35,919 nt of DNA from UBA4292 sp964648695 (lineage in GTDB: Bacteria; Bacillota; Clostridia; Lachnospirales; Lachnospiraceae), in contig CAZYLH010000008.1 of the NCBI GenBank assembly GCA_964648695.1, positions 1-35,919 of the forward strand. The letters run 5' to 3'. The notes below the pieces were generated by a model, which saw only the letters and a list, made by a program, of their open reading frames with translations, was not told where the DNA came from and made no database searches. Position 1 is the stretch's first letter. Every line of letters begins with the position of its first letter. A program made the translations under genes and the position numbers. Shown here piece by piece: positions 26,501 through 34,275 of this stretch.

Positions 26501-26860
26501 CTCGATAAATCCGCCTCGCGATGCGCCGCCTTTAAAGATCATAAGGTCATCCTCAACCTTTATGAGGGTCTTTCTAAGGAGCATGCTCTTTCCCACCTCG
26601 TCTAAGACCACGGGGACAAGTACGTTTTCCTCCTCAAAAATGCGGTATGCCAGTCGCTTAAAGCCCATAACATCCACGCCAAACAGACTGTGGCGCGGAT
26701 GAATTCTCACCAGCTCCTGCTGCGCGCTAAGACCAGCCTGCTCCGGGACCACAAATATGTAATTATACTCCGGGTGCTTTTCGCTCTCGGCAATTATCCT
26801 GTTATACATGCCGTAAGATTTTCCCGACTTGGCTCTACCCAGAACAAACTGCAGCTTCAT
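23501..26860 (-). CDS. addB: ATP-dependent helicase/nuclease subunit B (AddB)
   Basis: 1119 residues. Partner of AddA, with an inactivated helicase-like fold for Chi recognition and its own nuclease domain. GRAKSGKS at 8-15 is the P-loop. The RecB-type nuclease motif is VRIVDYKTGN, followed by the GLQLQLMLYLYA helix. The Fe-S cluster cysteines appear as Cys1081, Cys1084 and Cys1090 in CDYCEYRQIC, with the distant fourth in EKFAACQMAHFL. The start overlaps the upstream kinase-like gene by 4 bp (ATGA) and has no strong site, so it is translationally coupled. It overlaps addA by 4 bp downstream. Confidence 0.95.
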   Translation of the reverse strand: MKLQFVLGRAKSGKSYGMYNRIIAESEKHPEYNYIFVVPEQAGLSAQQELVRIHPRHSLFGVDVMGFKRLAYRIFEEENVLVPVVLDEVGKSMLLRKTLIKVEDDLMIFKGGASRGGFIEKLKSVLSEFSQYQMDADTLKRGGEGLFNKPQLYAKLHDLLVILGEWNKTLADTYITAENLMPELIKCVPRSALLKNSVIILDGFSDFTPVQLKLIQELIARCREVYVILDMSEGQYRTMSDENALFHLSKKTINALTKLSGDLGLSVQSPMWFSEKTDYYESAEIRFLERHYEQTRGVYLKPTEDVVFMEAKNPTDEVEMVCAQLLKLVRERGWRYKDFAIVTTDMHTYGHILERKLLQAGIPYFGDNRHSLKGNIGVEAAIGAMEAVLDNFSYEAVFRYLKCGFFDDLYTIDLMENYCLAAGIRGLKKYQQKWEWKPRTITEKELERINEKKTALCKPLFNLNKSIKGRLSVSERLRALRDWMESVGFSDRMKQLSETLMDRGEAQLSQEYEQVHEHIKTLMTQMDEMIGQEHISLKELVDIFKTGLDESSAGIVPPTLDCLIIGDLRRSRLPNVKAVFVIGMNEGSFPSVIGAGGLLNDADREELEAEKINLAPTAKKESFTDKFYVYRAITKPSHKLFLSYSRQGEDGNKLHASYILGQIQRIFPNAAKISENEELYHVRQGLEILAAGKNKNFKGLYRFYENQPGYAGELKLIDEARAVGRRAEKIDDSTAKQLFSQPPITSVTHLEKFAACQMAHFLKYGLFLNERQEYRLAHTDMGNLYHDAFDWIFRVIKRDGLSIKALSEEDKLRLTAEGIRHAMEGFTSDLFDASFKNDHIRKRMGDVIRFNLDAVIAQLKAGEYSPAATEMAFGMKGMSQYPPIKIEDSPMLLMGKIDRLDEAMGEDGSRYVRIVDYKTGNISLDFTKLVNGLQLQLMLYLYAALSKGSALKPAGAFYYHITEPVPEIEREELNDLTQKEIEALVRTRQMEMMRLNGILNGDEESIRLFESDLSSYKKSRVLDGLRLKNDGGIYSSAPVTSEKNLWRLMDEAKKQTVRLEGEMLNGKVEANPYLYKGKKPCDYCEYRQICGFNTSFFGYQYRRIGEQNMKEFFENQPEE

Positions 26861-28521
26861 ACTTTAAAAACGCTTCCTCCTATAAATTCACGAAGAATGG
26901 AATCCTTTGGTATATCTGTCTCTGGAAGCACCAGAAAATAATCCAAAAACTTTAACAATCTCTTTGCCTCCTGATACTCCGGAGAGTCCTTTGGAACGGA
27001 AAACAGCAAAGGCTCCGCGTAGGGCTTTAATACGGACAGCTCATAGATCTGAGCGGAGTTAAACACCACATCCGCCGTCTCCTGGAAGGGGAATATATTT
27101 TTCTCCTCACCCCTGCGGACACTTGGCCACTGCTTGATTGTCTTTTGTGCAGAGGTGTTTCTGTTTGCCGCGTCCCGCACCATGCGCCTGATAAGCCTTC
27201 CGTCCGTGGTGGAAACACGGTTATGCTCATCCACATTTAGCTGCGTCAGCGCACTGACGTAGATCTTAAACATATTTTCCTTAGGAAGCACCGGATAAAG
27301 CGCATCATTTAGGCAGTGTATCCCCTCGATAACCAGTATATCCTCACTGCCAAGCTGTAGAAATTCTCCGCGATACTCCCTGTGCCCTGTCTTAAAATTA
27401 TATCTCGGAAGTTCAACGCGCTTTCCGTCCAAGAGATCCTTCATATTTTTGTTAAAGGTCTCTACATCTATGCTCTCCAAATCCTCAAAATTTGGATTTC
27501 CATCCTCATCCCTTGGGGTGTTCTCGCGGTCGATAAAATAATCGTCCACCCCGATCGGATGGGGCTTTAAGCCGTGAGCTGACAGCTGTATGGATAACCT
27601 GTGTGAAAAGGTTGTCTTTCCAGAGGAGGATGGCCCTGCGACCATGATAAACTTTATATTTTTATTCGCCTTGATTTTCGCAGCGATATCCGAAAGCTTC
27701 TGATCCTGCAAAGCCTCCTGGATGAGAATCAAATCCTGTATTCTGCCATCGACGATGCTCTCGTTTAAATCCGCCACCGTTCCCACGCCAAGCCTATTGC
27801 TCCACCTCTCGGATTCCATCAGCACCTGCGCCACTTTATTCTGAGGCATAAAGGGAGGAACGCTTTTCGGGTCCGATGTGGTTGGCATCTGTAACACCAG
27901 CCCCTCACCGTACTGGTAGAGCTTAAAATACTTTAAAAGTCCTGTGGAGGGCAGCATATACCCGTAGAAATAATCATAAAAGCCGTCCAAGTCGTAAATA
28001 TTCACACTTGAGACACGCCTAAAGCGAAACAACCTCTCCTTGTCATACATGCCAAGCTTATGAAAGAGGGAGATGGCATCGTCTGTTGAGAGATAAAACT
28101 TTTTGATCGGCAGATCTTCCTCAACAAATCTCTTCATGCATGCCTCAACCTCTGGGAGAAGCTCTGTTAGCGTCCTGGTTTTTAAAAACTCACCGCGCGG
28201 CTCTATGTAATATCCCTTGCTGACAGAAAAATTAACCGTCACCTTTGTGATCTTATCACGTCCCGCCACCTTAAAAAAAGCTTTTAAAAACATTAAAACC
28301 ATGCTTCGCCTGTATGCCTCAAGCCCCAGCGGATCATCCGCCGTGACAAACCGGATCACACCGTCACCTGCCACCACAGCGGACAATTCCTTTAGCTTGT
28401 GATCGTGAAAGGCAAGAAAAATCTCCTGATCATATTCATTCTGAAAATCCTTTGCAATATCCAGATACCTTATCCCTTCCGGATATTTATAAGTCTTTGC
28501 TCCAACCGTAATATCAAGCAT
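26857..28521 (-). CDS. TGS-domain uridine kinase-like protein
   Basis: 554 residues. A TGS domain (about 1-62) and a ThrRS/AlaRS second-additional-domain-like region (about 63-240) precede a P-loop kinase of the uridine kinase/phosphoribulokinase family (about 288-554, Walker A GPSSSGKTTF at 296-305, VDDYFIDRENTPRDEDGN substrate region). This combination is widespread in Clostridia and annotated as a nucleoside kinase. The biological substrate is not established; the first two domains suggest a link to tRNA or (p)ppGpp sensing, which is inference. I chose the ATG at 28521, after GGAGGTGG. It overlaps addB by 4 bp. Confidence 0.9.
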   Translation of the reverse strand: MLDITVGAKTYKYPEGIRYLDIAKDFQNEYDQEIFLAFHDHKLKELSAVVAGDGVIRFVTADDPLGLEAYRRSMVLMFLKAFFKVAGRDKITKVTVNFSVSKGYYIEPRGEFLKTRTLTELLPEVEACMKRFVEEDLPIKKFYLSTDDAISLFHKLGMYDKERLFRFRRVSSVNIYDLDGFYDYFYGYMLPSTGLLKYFKLYQYGEGLVLQMPTTSDPKSVPPFMPQNKVAQVLMESERWSNRLGVGTVADLNESIVDGRIQDLILIQEALQDQKLSDIAAKIKANKNIKFIMVAGPSSSGKTTFSHRLSIQLSAHGLKPHPIGVDDYFIDRENTPRDEDGNPNFEDLESIDVETFNKNMKDLLDGKRVELPRYNFKTGHREYRGEFLQLGSEDILVIEGIHCLNDALYPVLPKENMFKIYVSALTQLNVDEHNRVSTTDGRLIRRMVRDAANRNTSAQKTIKQWPSVRRGEEKNIFPFQETADVVFNSAQIYELSVLKPYAEPLLFSVPKDSPEYQEAKRLLKFLDYFLVLPETDIPKDSILREFIGGSVFKV

Positions 28522-28527
28522 TAAACC

Positions 28528-28574
28528 ACCTCCAACATTACTGATATCCTCTTTTTTCACATAGCAAAGAGGAT
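28528..28574 (-). promoter_or_regulatory. RNA hairpin that can cover the ribosome binding site of the uridine kinase-like gene
   Basis: In the 64-bp gap after trmK, minus-strand ATCCTCTTT pairs perfectly with AAAGAGGAT (9 bp, 11-nt loop). A contiguous CCAACATCCTCTTT can alternatively pair with AAAGAGG and, across a bulge, ATGTTGG, whose last bases begin the GGAGG site. No T-run follows, so translational control or RNA processing is more likely than termination. Confidence 0.4.
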
Positions 28575-28585
28575 GTTGGCCTCAT

Positions 28586-29281
28586 TCATTTTCCCCTAAA
28601 ATAGCCTTCCGCCTCCGTTATTTTCTCAAAGTACAGCTTAAGCTCATCAATTCTTTTTTTTGCATTTTCTGTAGAAAGCCCCAAAAGCTCTTTAAGCACT
28701 CCGTCATTGATCTTTTTTTCACGCTGTAAAAACTCATATAGGAGCTTATCTTTTTTTTCTAAGAGATGCCTTCCAAAATGGAGCTCACAGGGAGAATACT
28801 CCTTTTCTTCCTTTCCCTCATGCGCCTGAATTATAAAATAATACTTTCCAGAATCCTCTACCATCCACTCCTGGCCGATCTTATAGCCCATCTGCAAGAG
28901 ACTCTCCCGAAAGAAAAAGAGCTCGGACTGGGGGCTTAAGAGGAGTCTTTTCGCGCTCTTAAACACCTCCGGCTTATCCTCCATGATCCTGCATATTAAT
29001 CTCCCCCCCATGCCGGTAATGCAGATCACATCCGCTTCACCGACACGCAGCATGCTAGCTCCATCTGAAAGGCGAAGCTCGATTCTTTCTTCAAGTCCTT
29101 CCCGTAATACATTCTCCCTCGCTCTCATTAGAGGACCTTTTCGCACATCCATTCCTATCACCCGTTTTGCCCTACGCATACGTATAAGGCCGATTGGCAG
29201 ATATGCGTGATCCGTTCCGATATCCGCCACGCAGTCCGCGTATCCGACACACTCTAAGATCATCTCAAGTCTTTTTGACAT
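28586..29281 (-). CDS. trmK: tRNA (adenine22-N1)-methyltransferase TrmK
   Basis: 231 residues. SAM-dependent methyltransferase that makes m1A at position 22 of tRNA in Firmicutes. The SAM-binding motif DIGTDHAYLP is at about 20-29, followed by the acidic motif VIGMDVRKGPL, the CITGMGG catalytic region and LLLSPQSE. The C-terminal 50 residues form a coiled-coil-like helical region, as in the family. The start is uncertain: ATG at 29281 or GTG one codon earlier, with AAAGG very close. It follows dnaG by 38 bp, where many Firmicutes carry rpoD first. Confidence 0.93.
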   Translation of the reverse strand: MSKRLEMILECVGYADCVADIGTDHAYLPIGLIRMRRAKRVIGMDVRKGPLMRARENVLREGLEERIELRLSDGASMLRVGEADVICITGMGGRLICRIMEDKPEVFKSAKRLLLSPQSELFFFRESLLQMGYKIGQEWMVEDSGKYYFIIQAHEGKEEKEYSPCELHFGRHLLEKKDKLLYEFLQREKKINDGVLKELLGLSTENAKKRIDELKLYFEKITEAEGYFRGK

Positions 29282-29319
29282 CACCTTTATCCATTCTCTT
29301 TTGGGTTTTATCGCATTTC

Positions 29320-31077
29320 CTAATCCAGTGTAATCTGAAGCTTTTGCAATTCATTCATTGCATTTATAATGTTTTGCAGCTCACCGATATCGGCACTTGC
29401 CGCTCTGCGCTCTAGACTATCCCGCATAACGCGGGTTAGAGCCTCTGTAAAAGCCCGGCTTTTGTCCCGCCCTGAAAGCTCCTGCGGCAGATGCATCTGA
29501 AACAGCGCCGCCGCTTCCTTATATTCCTCCTGATCATTTATAAAAGAGTTTAAAATCTGACCGGGATTTACGCTCCCCTCTCTTGCCTGCTCAAAGATTT
29601 TTTTTGCCACCCGCTGATACAGTGGCGCAGAAAAATCATTTTCACTAATCAGGTCAGAAATCTTTTTAAACACTGCCGGTTCCTCTGTGATCCATGTTAG
29701 CAGTAAGCGCTCTGCCTTGTGCGTTCCATCCTCTGTGGTGCTCTTTTTCTGGGTTTTCTTCGGTGGGATATACTCCCTTTTGGCAGGCTCAAGCCTTGAA
29801 CCTAAGGTATTAACCTTTCGCTTCATCTCCATAAAGTCGATCCCGTATTCACGGCAGACCGCCTCCATGTAATTTGTCCTCTCAAGCTCATCGCTAAATG
29901 ACAGAAGCCTTCTTGCAATCTGGTCATAAAACGCGGTCTTTTGTGATGGGTCAGAAAGGTCATAATCTGCCTTCATGCATCCCATCTCAAATAAAAATCC
30001 GTTTCTTGCCCCATCGATGCGCTCCTTATAGGCATCTGCTCCGAGATTTTTTATAAACTCGTCCGGATCCTTATAGGGCTTCATGTCTAAAACCTTTACT
30101 TCAAGCCCCGCCTCGCTAAGGAGCGGCAAAGCACGCAGTGCAGCCTTTATTCCTGCCCCGTCACTGTCAAAGGTTAAAACCACACGGTTTACATACCTCT
30201 TAATTAGCGATGCATGATTTATGGTAAAAGCTGTTCCAAGCGCCGCCACCGCATTTGTAAAGCCCGCCTGATGAAGAGCAATGACGTCCATATATCCCTC
30301 GCATATGAGGAAATAGTCCTGACGACTCTTTTTTGCTGCATGAATGCCGTACAGATTTCTGCTCTTGTCAAAAATCTTTGTCTCCTGTGAGTTTAAGTAT
30401 TTGGGTTCCCCATCTCCCATCACCCGCCCACCAAAGGCGATCACCCGATTATTCATATCCATAATCGGAAACATTACTCTGTTCCAGAATACGTCCTTTA
30501 CGCCGCGCTCAGAAAACCTCACCAGACCGGATTCCTTTAGCTGCTCATCTGTGTAATTCTTGTTTTTCAGATACTGATAAAGCCCCGCGGATGTGCTCTG
30601 GGCAAAGCCTAGGCCAAAGCTTTTTATTGTCGTCTCTAAAAGGCCTCTCTCTGTAAAATATTTAAGCCCCCTTGCTCCCTGAGGGCTATACAGAGACATA
30701 TAGTAATATTTGGCGGCATCCCTGTGAATATCTAACAGAGCGCGCTTTAAATCCGCAGACTTTCTCTCCTGCGGCGTATACTCCTCTTGAGGCAGGGATA
30801 TCCCGGCTCTGTCCGCTAAAGCATTTATTGCCTCCGGAAAGCTCATATTCTCATATTCCATCATGAAGGTGAATACATTTCCGCCAGCCCCGCATCCAAA
30901 GCAGTAGTACATCTGCTTTTGCGATGACACGGCAAAAGAAGGGCTTTTTTCATTATGAAAAGGGCATAGTCCAAAATAGGTGCTCCCCCTCTTTTTTAGC
31001 TGAACATAGGAACCGACCACGCTTAAAATATCGCTCCTGCCACGCACCTCCTCTATGATTTCATCAGAATAATACAT
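29320..31077 (-). CDS. dnaG: DNA primase
   Basis: 585 residues. Makes RNA primers at the fork. A CHC2 zinc finger (Cys38, His41, Cys59, Cys62, in CPFHNEKSPSF and CFGCGAGG) is followed by the RNA polymerase domain with FGGRVMGDGEPKYLNS. The TOPRIM motif FLICEGYMDVIALHQAGF (about 250-267) and DSDGAG come next. The helicase-binding domain is at the C-terminus. I chose the ATG at 31077, with GGAG six bases upstream, over one seven codons earlier that overlaps dgt. It begins 11 bp after dgt. Confidence 0.96.
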   Translation of the reverse strand: MYYSDEIIEEVRGRSDILSVVGSYVQLKKRGSTYFGLCPFHNEKSPSFAVSSQKQMYYCFGCGAGGNVFTFMMEYENMSFPEAINALADRAGISLPQEEYTPQERKSADLKRALLDIHRDAAKYYYMSLYSPQGARGLKYFTERGLLETTIKSFGLGFAQSTSAGLYQYLKNKNYTDEQLKESGLVRFSERGVKDVFWNRVMFPIMDMNNRVIAFGGRVMGDGEPKYLNSQETKIFDKSRNLYGIHAAKKSRQDYFLICEGYMDVIALHQAGFTNAVAALGTAFTINHASLIKRYVNRVVLTFDSDGAGIKAALRALPLLSEAGLEVKVLDMKPYKDPDEFIKNLGADAYKERIDGARNGFLFEMGCMKADYDLSDPSQKTAFYDQIARRLLSFSDELERTNYMEAVCREYGIDFMEMKRKVNTLGSRLEPAKREYIPPKKTQKKSTTEDGTHKAERLLLTWITEEPAVFKKISDLISENDFSAPLYQRVAKKIFEQAREGSVNPGQILNSFINDQEEYKEAAALFQMHLPQELSGRDKSRAFTEALTRVMRDSLERRAASADIGELQNIINAMNELQKLQITLD

Positions 31078-31088
31078 ACGCTTCTCCA

Positions 31089-32102
31089 CTACTTCCATCC
31101 ATTTGGTATAAATAACTCTTCAAAACGCTTTGTGGCATAAAAATCCGTCATTCCGGCTATATAATCACTAACCACTATCTCATAGGGTTCGTTCTCCTTC
31201 ATGCAAAGCTCTATGTATTCATTGGGAAGAAGCTCCCAGTTTTTCAGGTAATACGCATAAAGCATACGAAGCATTTCCTGCGCCTTTTTTTCCTCCGACT
31301 TTACAATCTCATTTTTATATACCCGCGTAAACATAAAATCCCTAAGGCCAAACATTGCCGTGCCGACCTCACTTGACTGCATAATCTGTGACTTATCATA
31401 ACTGTTTATGATCACATCATGTATTATGTTATTTAGGCGGTCATGTACGGAACGACCAAGAACCTGCGTATAGACCTTTGGAAGCTCATCCTCATCTAAG
31501 ACGCCCGCCCTTATGGCGTCATCTATATCATGATTTATGTAGGCAATCTTGTCGCTGATGCGCACAACCTGTCCTTCAAGGGTGGTGGGATTAGACTGCG
31601 TGCCATGGTTTTTGATGCCATCCAAAACCTCCCATGTAAGGTTTAGTCCATCCCCATTATTTTCCAGTTTTTCCACCACACGCACGCTTTGCTCACTGTG
31701 CCAGAAATTCCTTCCTATCTTTTCTAAGAGCTCATTTAAAACCCTCTCACCCGCATGGCCAAACGGCGTATGTCCAAGGTCGTGCCCTAAGGCGATTGCC
31801 TCAGTCAAGTCCTCGTTTAAGCGCAAAGCCTTGGCGATGGTTCTTGCAATCTGCGTCACTTCCAAGGTATGGGTCATGCGCTCCCTGTAGTGATCTCCCT
31901 CTGGTGCCAAAAACACCTGTGTCTTGTGCTTAAGCCTTCTAAAGGCCTTGCAGTGAATAATGCGATCTCTATCCCTCTGATATTCCGTTCGTATATCGCA
32001 GGGGCGCTCAGTGCGCGCACGCCCACGACTCTTGGTGCTTTTTGATGCATATTCAGAGAGAACGGAATTTTCCAGTTCCTCAGTCATCTGACGGATATTC
32101 AA
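31089..32102 (-). CDS. dgt: Deoxyguanosinetriphosphate triphosphohydrolase-like protein
   Basis: 337 residues, the short Firmicute/type-2 dGTPase form. Hydrolyses dNTPs to deoxynucleosides and triphosphate. The HD-domain metal ligands are His78 in MTHTLEV, His107-Asp108 in ALGHDLGHTPFGHAGE, and a later Asp in RISDKIAYINHDIDDA. The start is a TTG at 32102, supported by GGGGAG six bases upstream; the next ATG, five codons in, has no site at proper distance. It is coupled tightly to dnaG, a common pairing in Clostridia that links dNTP pools and priming. Confidence 0.93.
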   Translation of the reverse strand: MNIRQMTEELENSVLSEYASKSTKSRGRARTERPCDIRTEYQRDRDRIIHCKAFRRLKHKTQVFLAPEGDHYRERMTHTLEVTQIARTIAKALRLNEDLTEAIALGHDLGHTPFGHAGERVLNELLEKIGRNFWHSEQSVRVVEKLENNGDGLNLTWEVLDGIKNHGTQSNPTTLEGQVVRISDKIAYINHDIDDAIRAGVLDEDELPKVYTQVLGRSVHDRLNNIIHDVIINSYDKSQIMQSSEVGTAMFGLRDFMFTRVYKNEIVKSEEKKAQEMLRMLYAYYLKNWELLPNEYIELCMKENEPYEIVVSDYIAGMTDFYATKRFEELFIPNGWK

Positions 32103-32146
32103 TATTTTCTCCCCTCCGGCGTCCTCATATTCAGCGGCCGCTCATC

Positions 32147-32995
32147 TTAAAGATTTAGTTCTCCCTCTAGGCGAAGTATAGCGTAGTAGTCATTGTCCTC
32201 TCCAACCCATATAACTACATAAAGCGCCCCATCCTGGATATAATAATCCAGATAATGCTCCTCATCGTCTGTAAAATACGGGTCGTTTATGTAGACGTCT
32301 GCCAAAAGCTCATCTGTAAAGCGCTCAAAAACAGAATCCGCCGCTCTTACAACCTCGTACTCTCCATCACATATCGCCTGATATGCCCGCTCTATTCCGT
32401 AAACGGTTTCAAGACTTAACTTTTCACCCGTCATGCGGTCAATTGTAAAATAATACCTGTACTCCCGCTCATCCTCATAGCGCACGTCATCTCCTATGTG
32501 GCGCACCACGCCCTCAAGCTGGTAGCTTACATAGCTTGTGGCTGACATTACAGAGCATGTCAATGAAATCTCAAGATCCTCCATCTGAAAACGAAGGTAA
32601 TAATCGTTTAGCACATACTCATTGATAAGGGTATTGATAGCGGACTCCGTATCCGGGTCTGACATTACATATATTACTGGGTAATTTTCCACATGAAAGC
32701 TGCATCCGAGCTCTCCAAAAGTTGGAGCCTCCCACTGCTGGTCTAGCACGTCCGTTCCAAGTATATAATCCGTCCACTCGCCGTTTTCATCAATGGGAAG
32801 CTCTGCGGCCTCCTCCGTGGTCTCATCTTCCTGTGTGTCATTGGAGCTAACCGCTAAGTCGGTCTCATCTGTTGTGTCGCTGTCATTATCCGATGTATAC
32901 AAAAAACTTGTGTCTATCGTTGCCGGGCGAAGGGTGCAGCCAGTGATGTAAACACACGCACAGGCTATCACTCCCGTCATCAAATATCTTCTCAT
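32147..32995 (-). CDS. Secreted lipoprotein, possibly DUF4163/DUF3298-like
   Basis: 282 residues. A lipoprotein signal peptide ends in the lipobox YITGC with Cys20. A low-complexity Asp/Thr/Glu/Ser linker (about 30-70) leads to a domain of about 200 residues. Alternating beta segments with YYFTIDRMTGEKLSLETVY in the second half resemble the DUF4163/DUF3298 pair found in RsiV-like proteins; this match is by eye. I chose the ATG at 32995, eight bases after AAAGGA. It begins 20 bp after the esterase gene. No enzyme motif is visible. Confidence 0.75.
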   Translation of the reverse strand: MRRYLMTGVIACACVYITGCTLRPATIDTSFLYTSDNDSDTTDETDLAVSSNDTQEDETTEEAAELPIDENGEWTDYILGTDVLDQQWEAPTFGELGCSFHVENYPVIYVMSDPDTESAINTLINEYVLNDYYLRFQMEDLEISLTCSVMSATSYVSYQLEGVVRHIGDDVRYEDEREYRYYFTIDRMTGEKLSLETVYGIERAYQAICDGEYEVVRAADSVFERFTDELLADVYINDPYFTDDEEHYLDYYIQDGALYVVIWVGEDNDYYAILRLEGELNL

Positions 32996-33015
32996 GCTAC
33001 TCATCCTTTAATCTA

Positions 33016-34161
33016 TTATCTTCCTAGAAGTCTCTTAATCTCCTGTATTAAAACCTGTGCCGCCTGGGCATGGTTCTTAGGGCCCGGATGGCACCTTGAG
33101 CCGACAGTTTCATCCGTGTTTTCAGGAAGCCTCACATAATATACTTCCTCATCGCCTGTCTCCGATTTATATTCTTTTATCGCTTCAAGTATCGATGGCT
33201 CCATGGGTGTTCCGATCATGCCATACGCCCACAGTATTTTGGAGCTTGGATTACACTTCCTCAAAACCTCAAGGAACTTAACGCACTTGTCGCTGAATTT
33301 CCTAAGATCATCCTCATTCATTGAGCCGTCCGCGTTTAAGCGCTGCTTAGTAATCTTACCTGTCACAGGGTCTATGTACTCTGGATTTTCAAATGCTCCT
33401 CTGTCATTTGTCCCAAGGTTTATGATAATGACATCAGCGCTCCACTTAGAAAAATCATAGGGTAAATCCGCGCCCCTTTTTTTGTTATCCTCTCCAGATG
33501 CCAGTCCGCACAGCTTAGTATAGTAGTCGGGCAGAGCACATTTAGGATTATTGTCCCAGCTACTAAGAACGCCCCATCCGCTCTGTGATATAATGTGATA
33601 ATCCGCATTTAGAGCCTGTGCCGTAAGGGTGGCGTAGCTGTGCACGGAGTCAAAAAACATGCTAATCCAGTCCTGCTCCTGCTTTGCACCTATAACACCC
33701 TCGCCGGAGGTGATGCTATCCCCTACAAATTCCAGCTTAAGATCTTTAGGAGGAAGCTCTACAAACTCTCCGTCTAACAAAATGCTGTATATTTTAAGGC
33801 AATGCTCCTCATCCTCTGACATTGCCTGGACATCCTTAAAAAGGCGTATTGTCTTTTCCTCATCCGGGTTCATATTTCTTATGAGGGGGATATAATATCT
33901 TCCTTTGGGGAGCATCTGTCTACTGACAAACGCATCGTTTACCGTGACGCTCACCCATGGCTCATATAGGCTATAGCTGGATTCTACCTCCACCCACACT
34001 TCGCTCGCCTTTAGGCGCATCTCGATACCGCTGGCAGTCCAGAACAAAACCAATGGGTCTTGTCTCTCGCTTACCCGACCGTAGATGCGTAAAGTATCAC
34101 ACTCTGAGAGCGGCACCCTCCTTAGCTTTTCATTTAAAATCCCGACTCTATTTTCCAGCAT
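33016..34161 (-). CDS. SGNH-family esterase, carbohydrate esterase family 2-like
   Basis: 381 residues. The N-terminal beta-rich domain (about 25-138) resembles the jelly roll of CE2 acetyl esterases, followed by an SGNH hydrolase domain. The block I GDSITSGEG supplies the nucleophile Ser149, the GTND block is at 250-253, and the C-terminal HPGPKNHAQAA supplies His358/His364. CE2 enzymes remove acetyl groups from sugars of plant polysaccharide. No signal peptide is seen, so it is likely cytoplasmic. I chose the ATG at 34161, with GGGGGA eight bases upstream, over a TTG five codons earlier. The acetyl-sugar role is inferred. Confidence 0.85.
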   Translation of the reverse strand: MLENRVGILNEKLRRVPLSECDTLRIYGRVSERQDPLVLFWTASGIEMRLKASEVWVEVESSYSLYEPWVSVTVNDAFVSRQMLPKGRYYIPLIRNMNPDEEKTIRLFKDVQAMSEDEEHCLKIYSILLDGEFVELPPKDLKLEFVGDSITSGEGVIGAKQEQDWISMFFDSVHSYATLTAQALNADYHIISQSGWGVLSSWDNNPKCALPDYYTKLCGLASGEDNKKRGADLPYDFSKWSADVIIINLGTNDRGAFENPEYIDPVTGKITKQRLNADGSMNEDDLRKFSDKCVKFLEVLRKCNPSSKILWAYGMIGTPMEPSILEAIKEYKSETGDEEVYYVRLPENTDETVGSRCHPGPKNHAQAAQVLIQEIKRLLGR

Positions 34162-34275
34162 TCTTACATCCCCCAACTAAATTTTTATGCTGATAAATTC
34201 CAAAACACCTAATCCCACATGTACCTGTATAGCTTCTTACTCTTCCTAAAAGACTACCATATTTTTACCTTGTTT

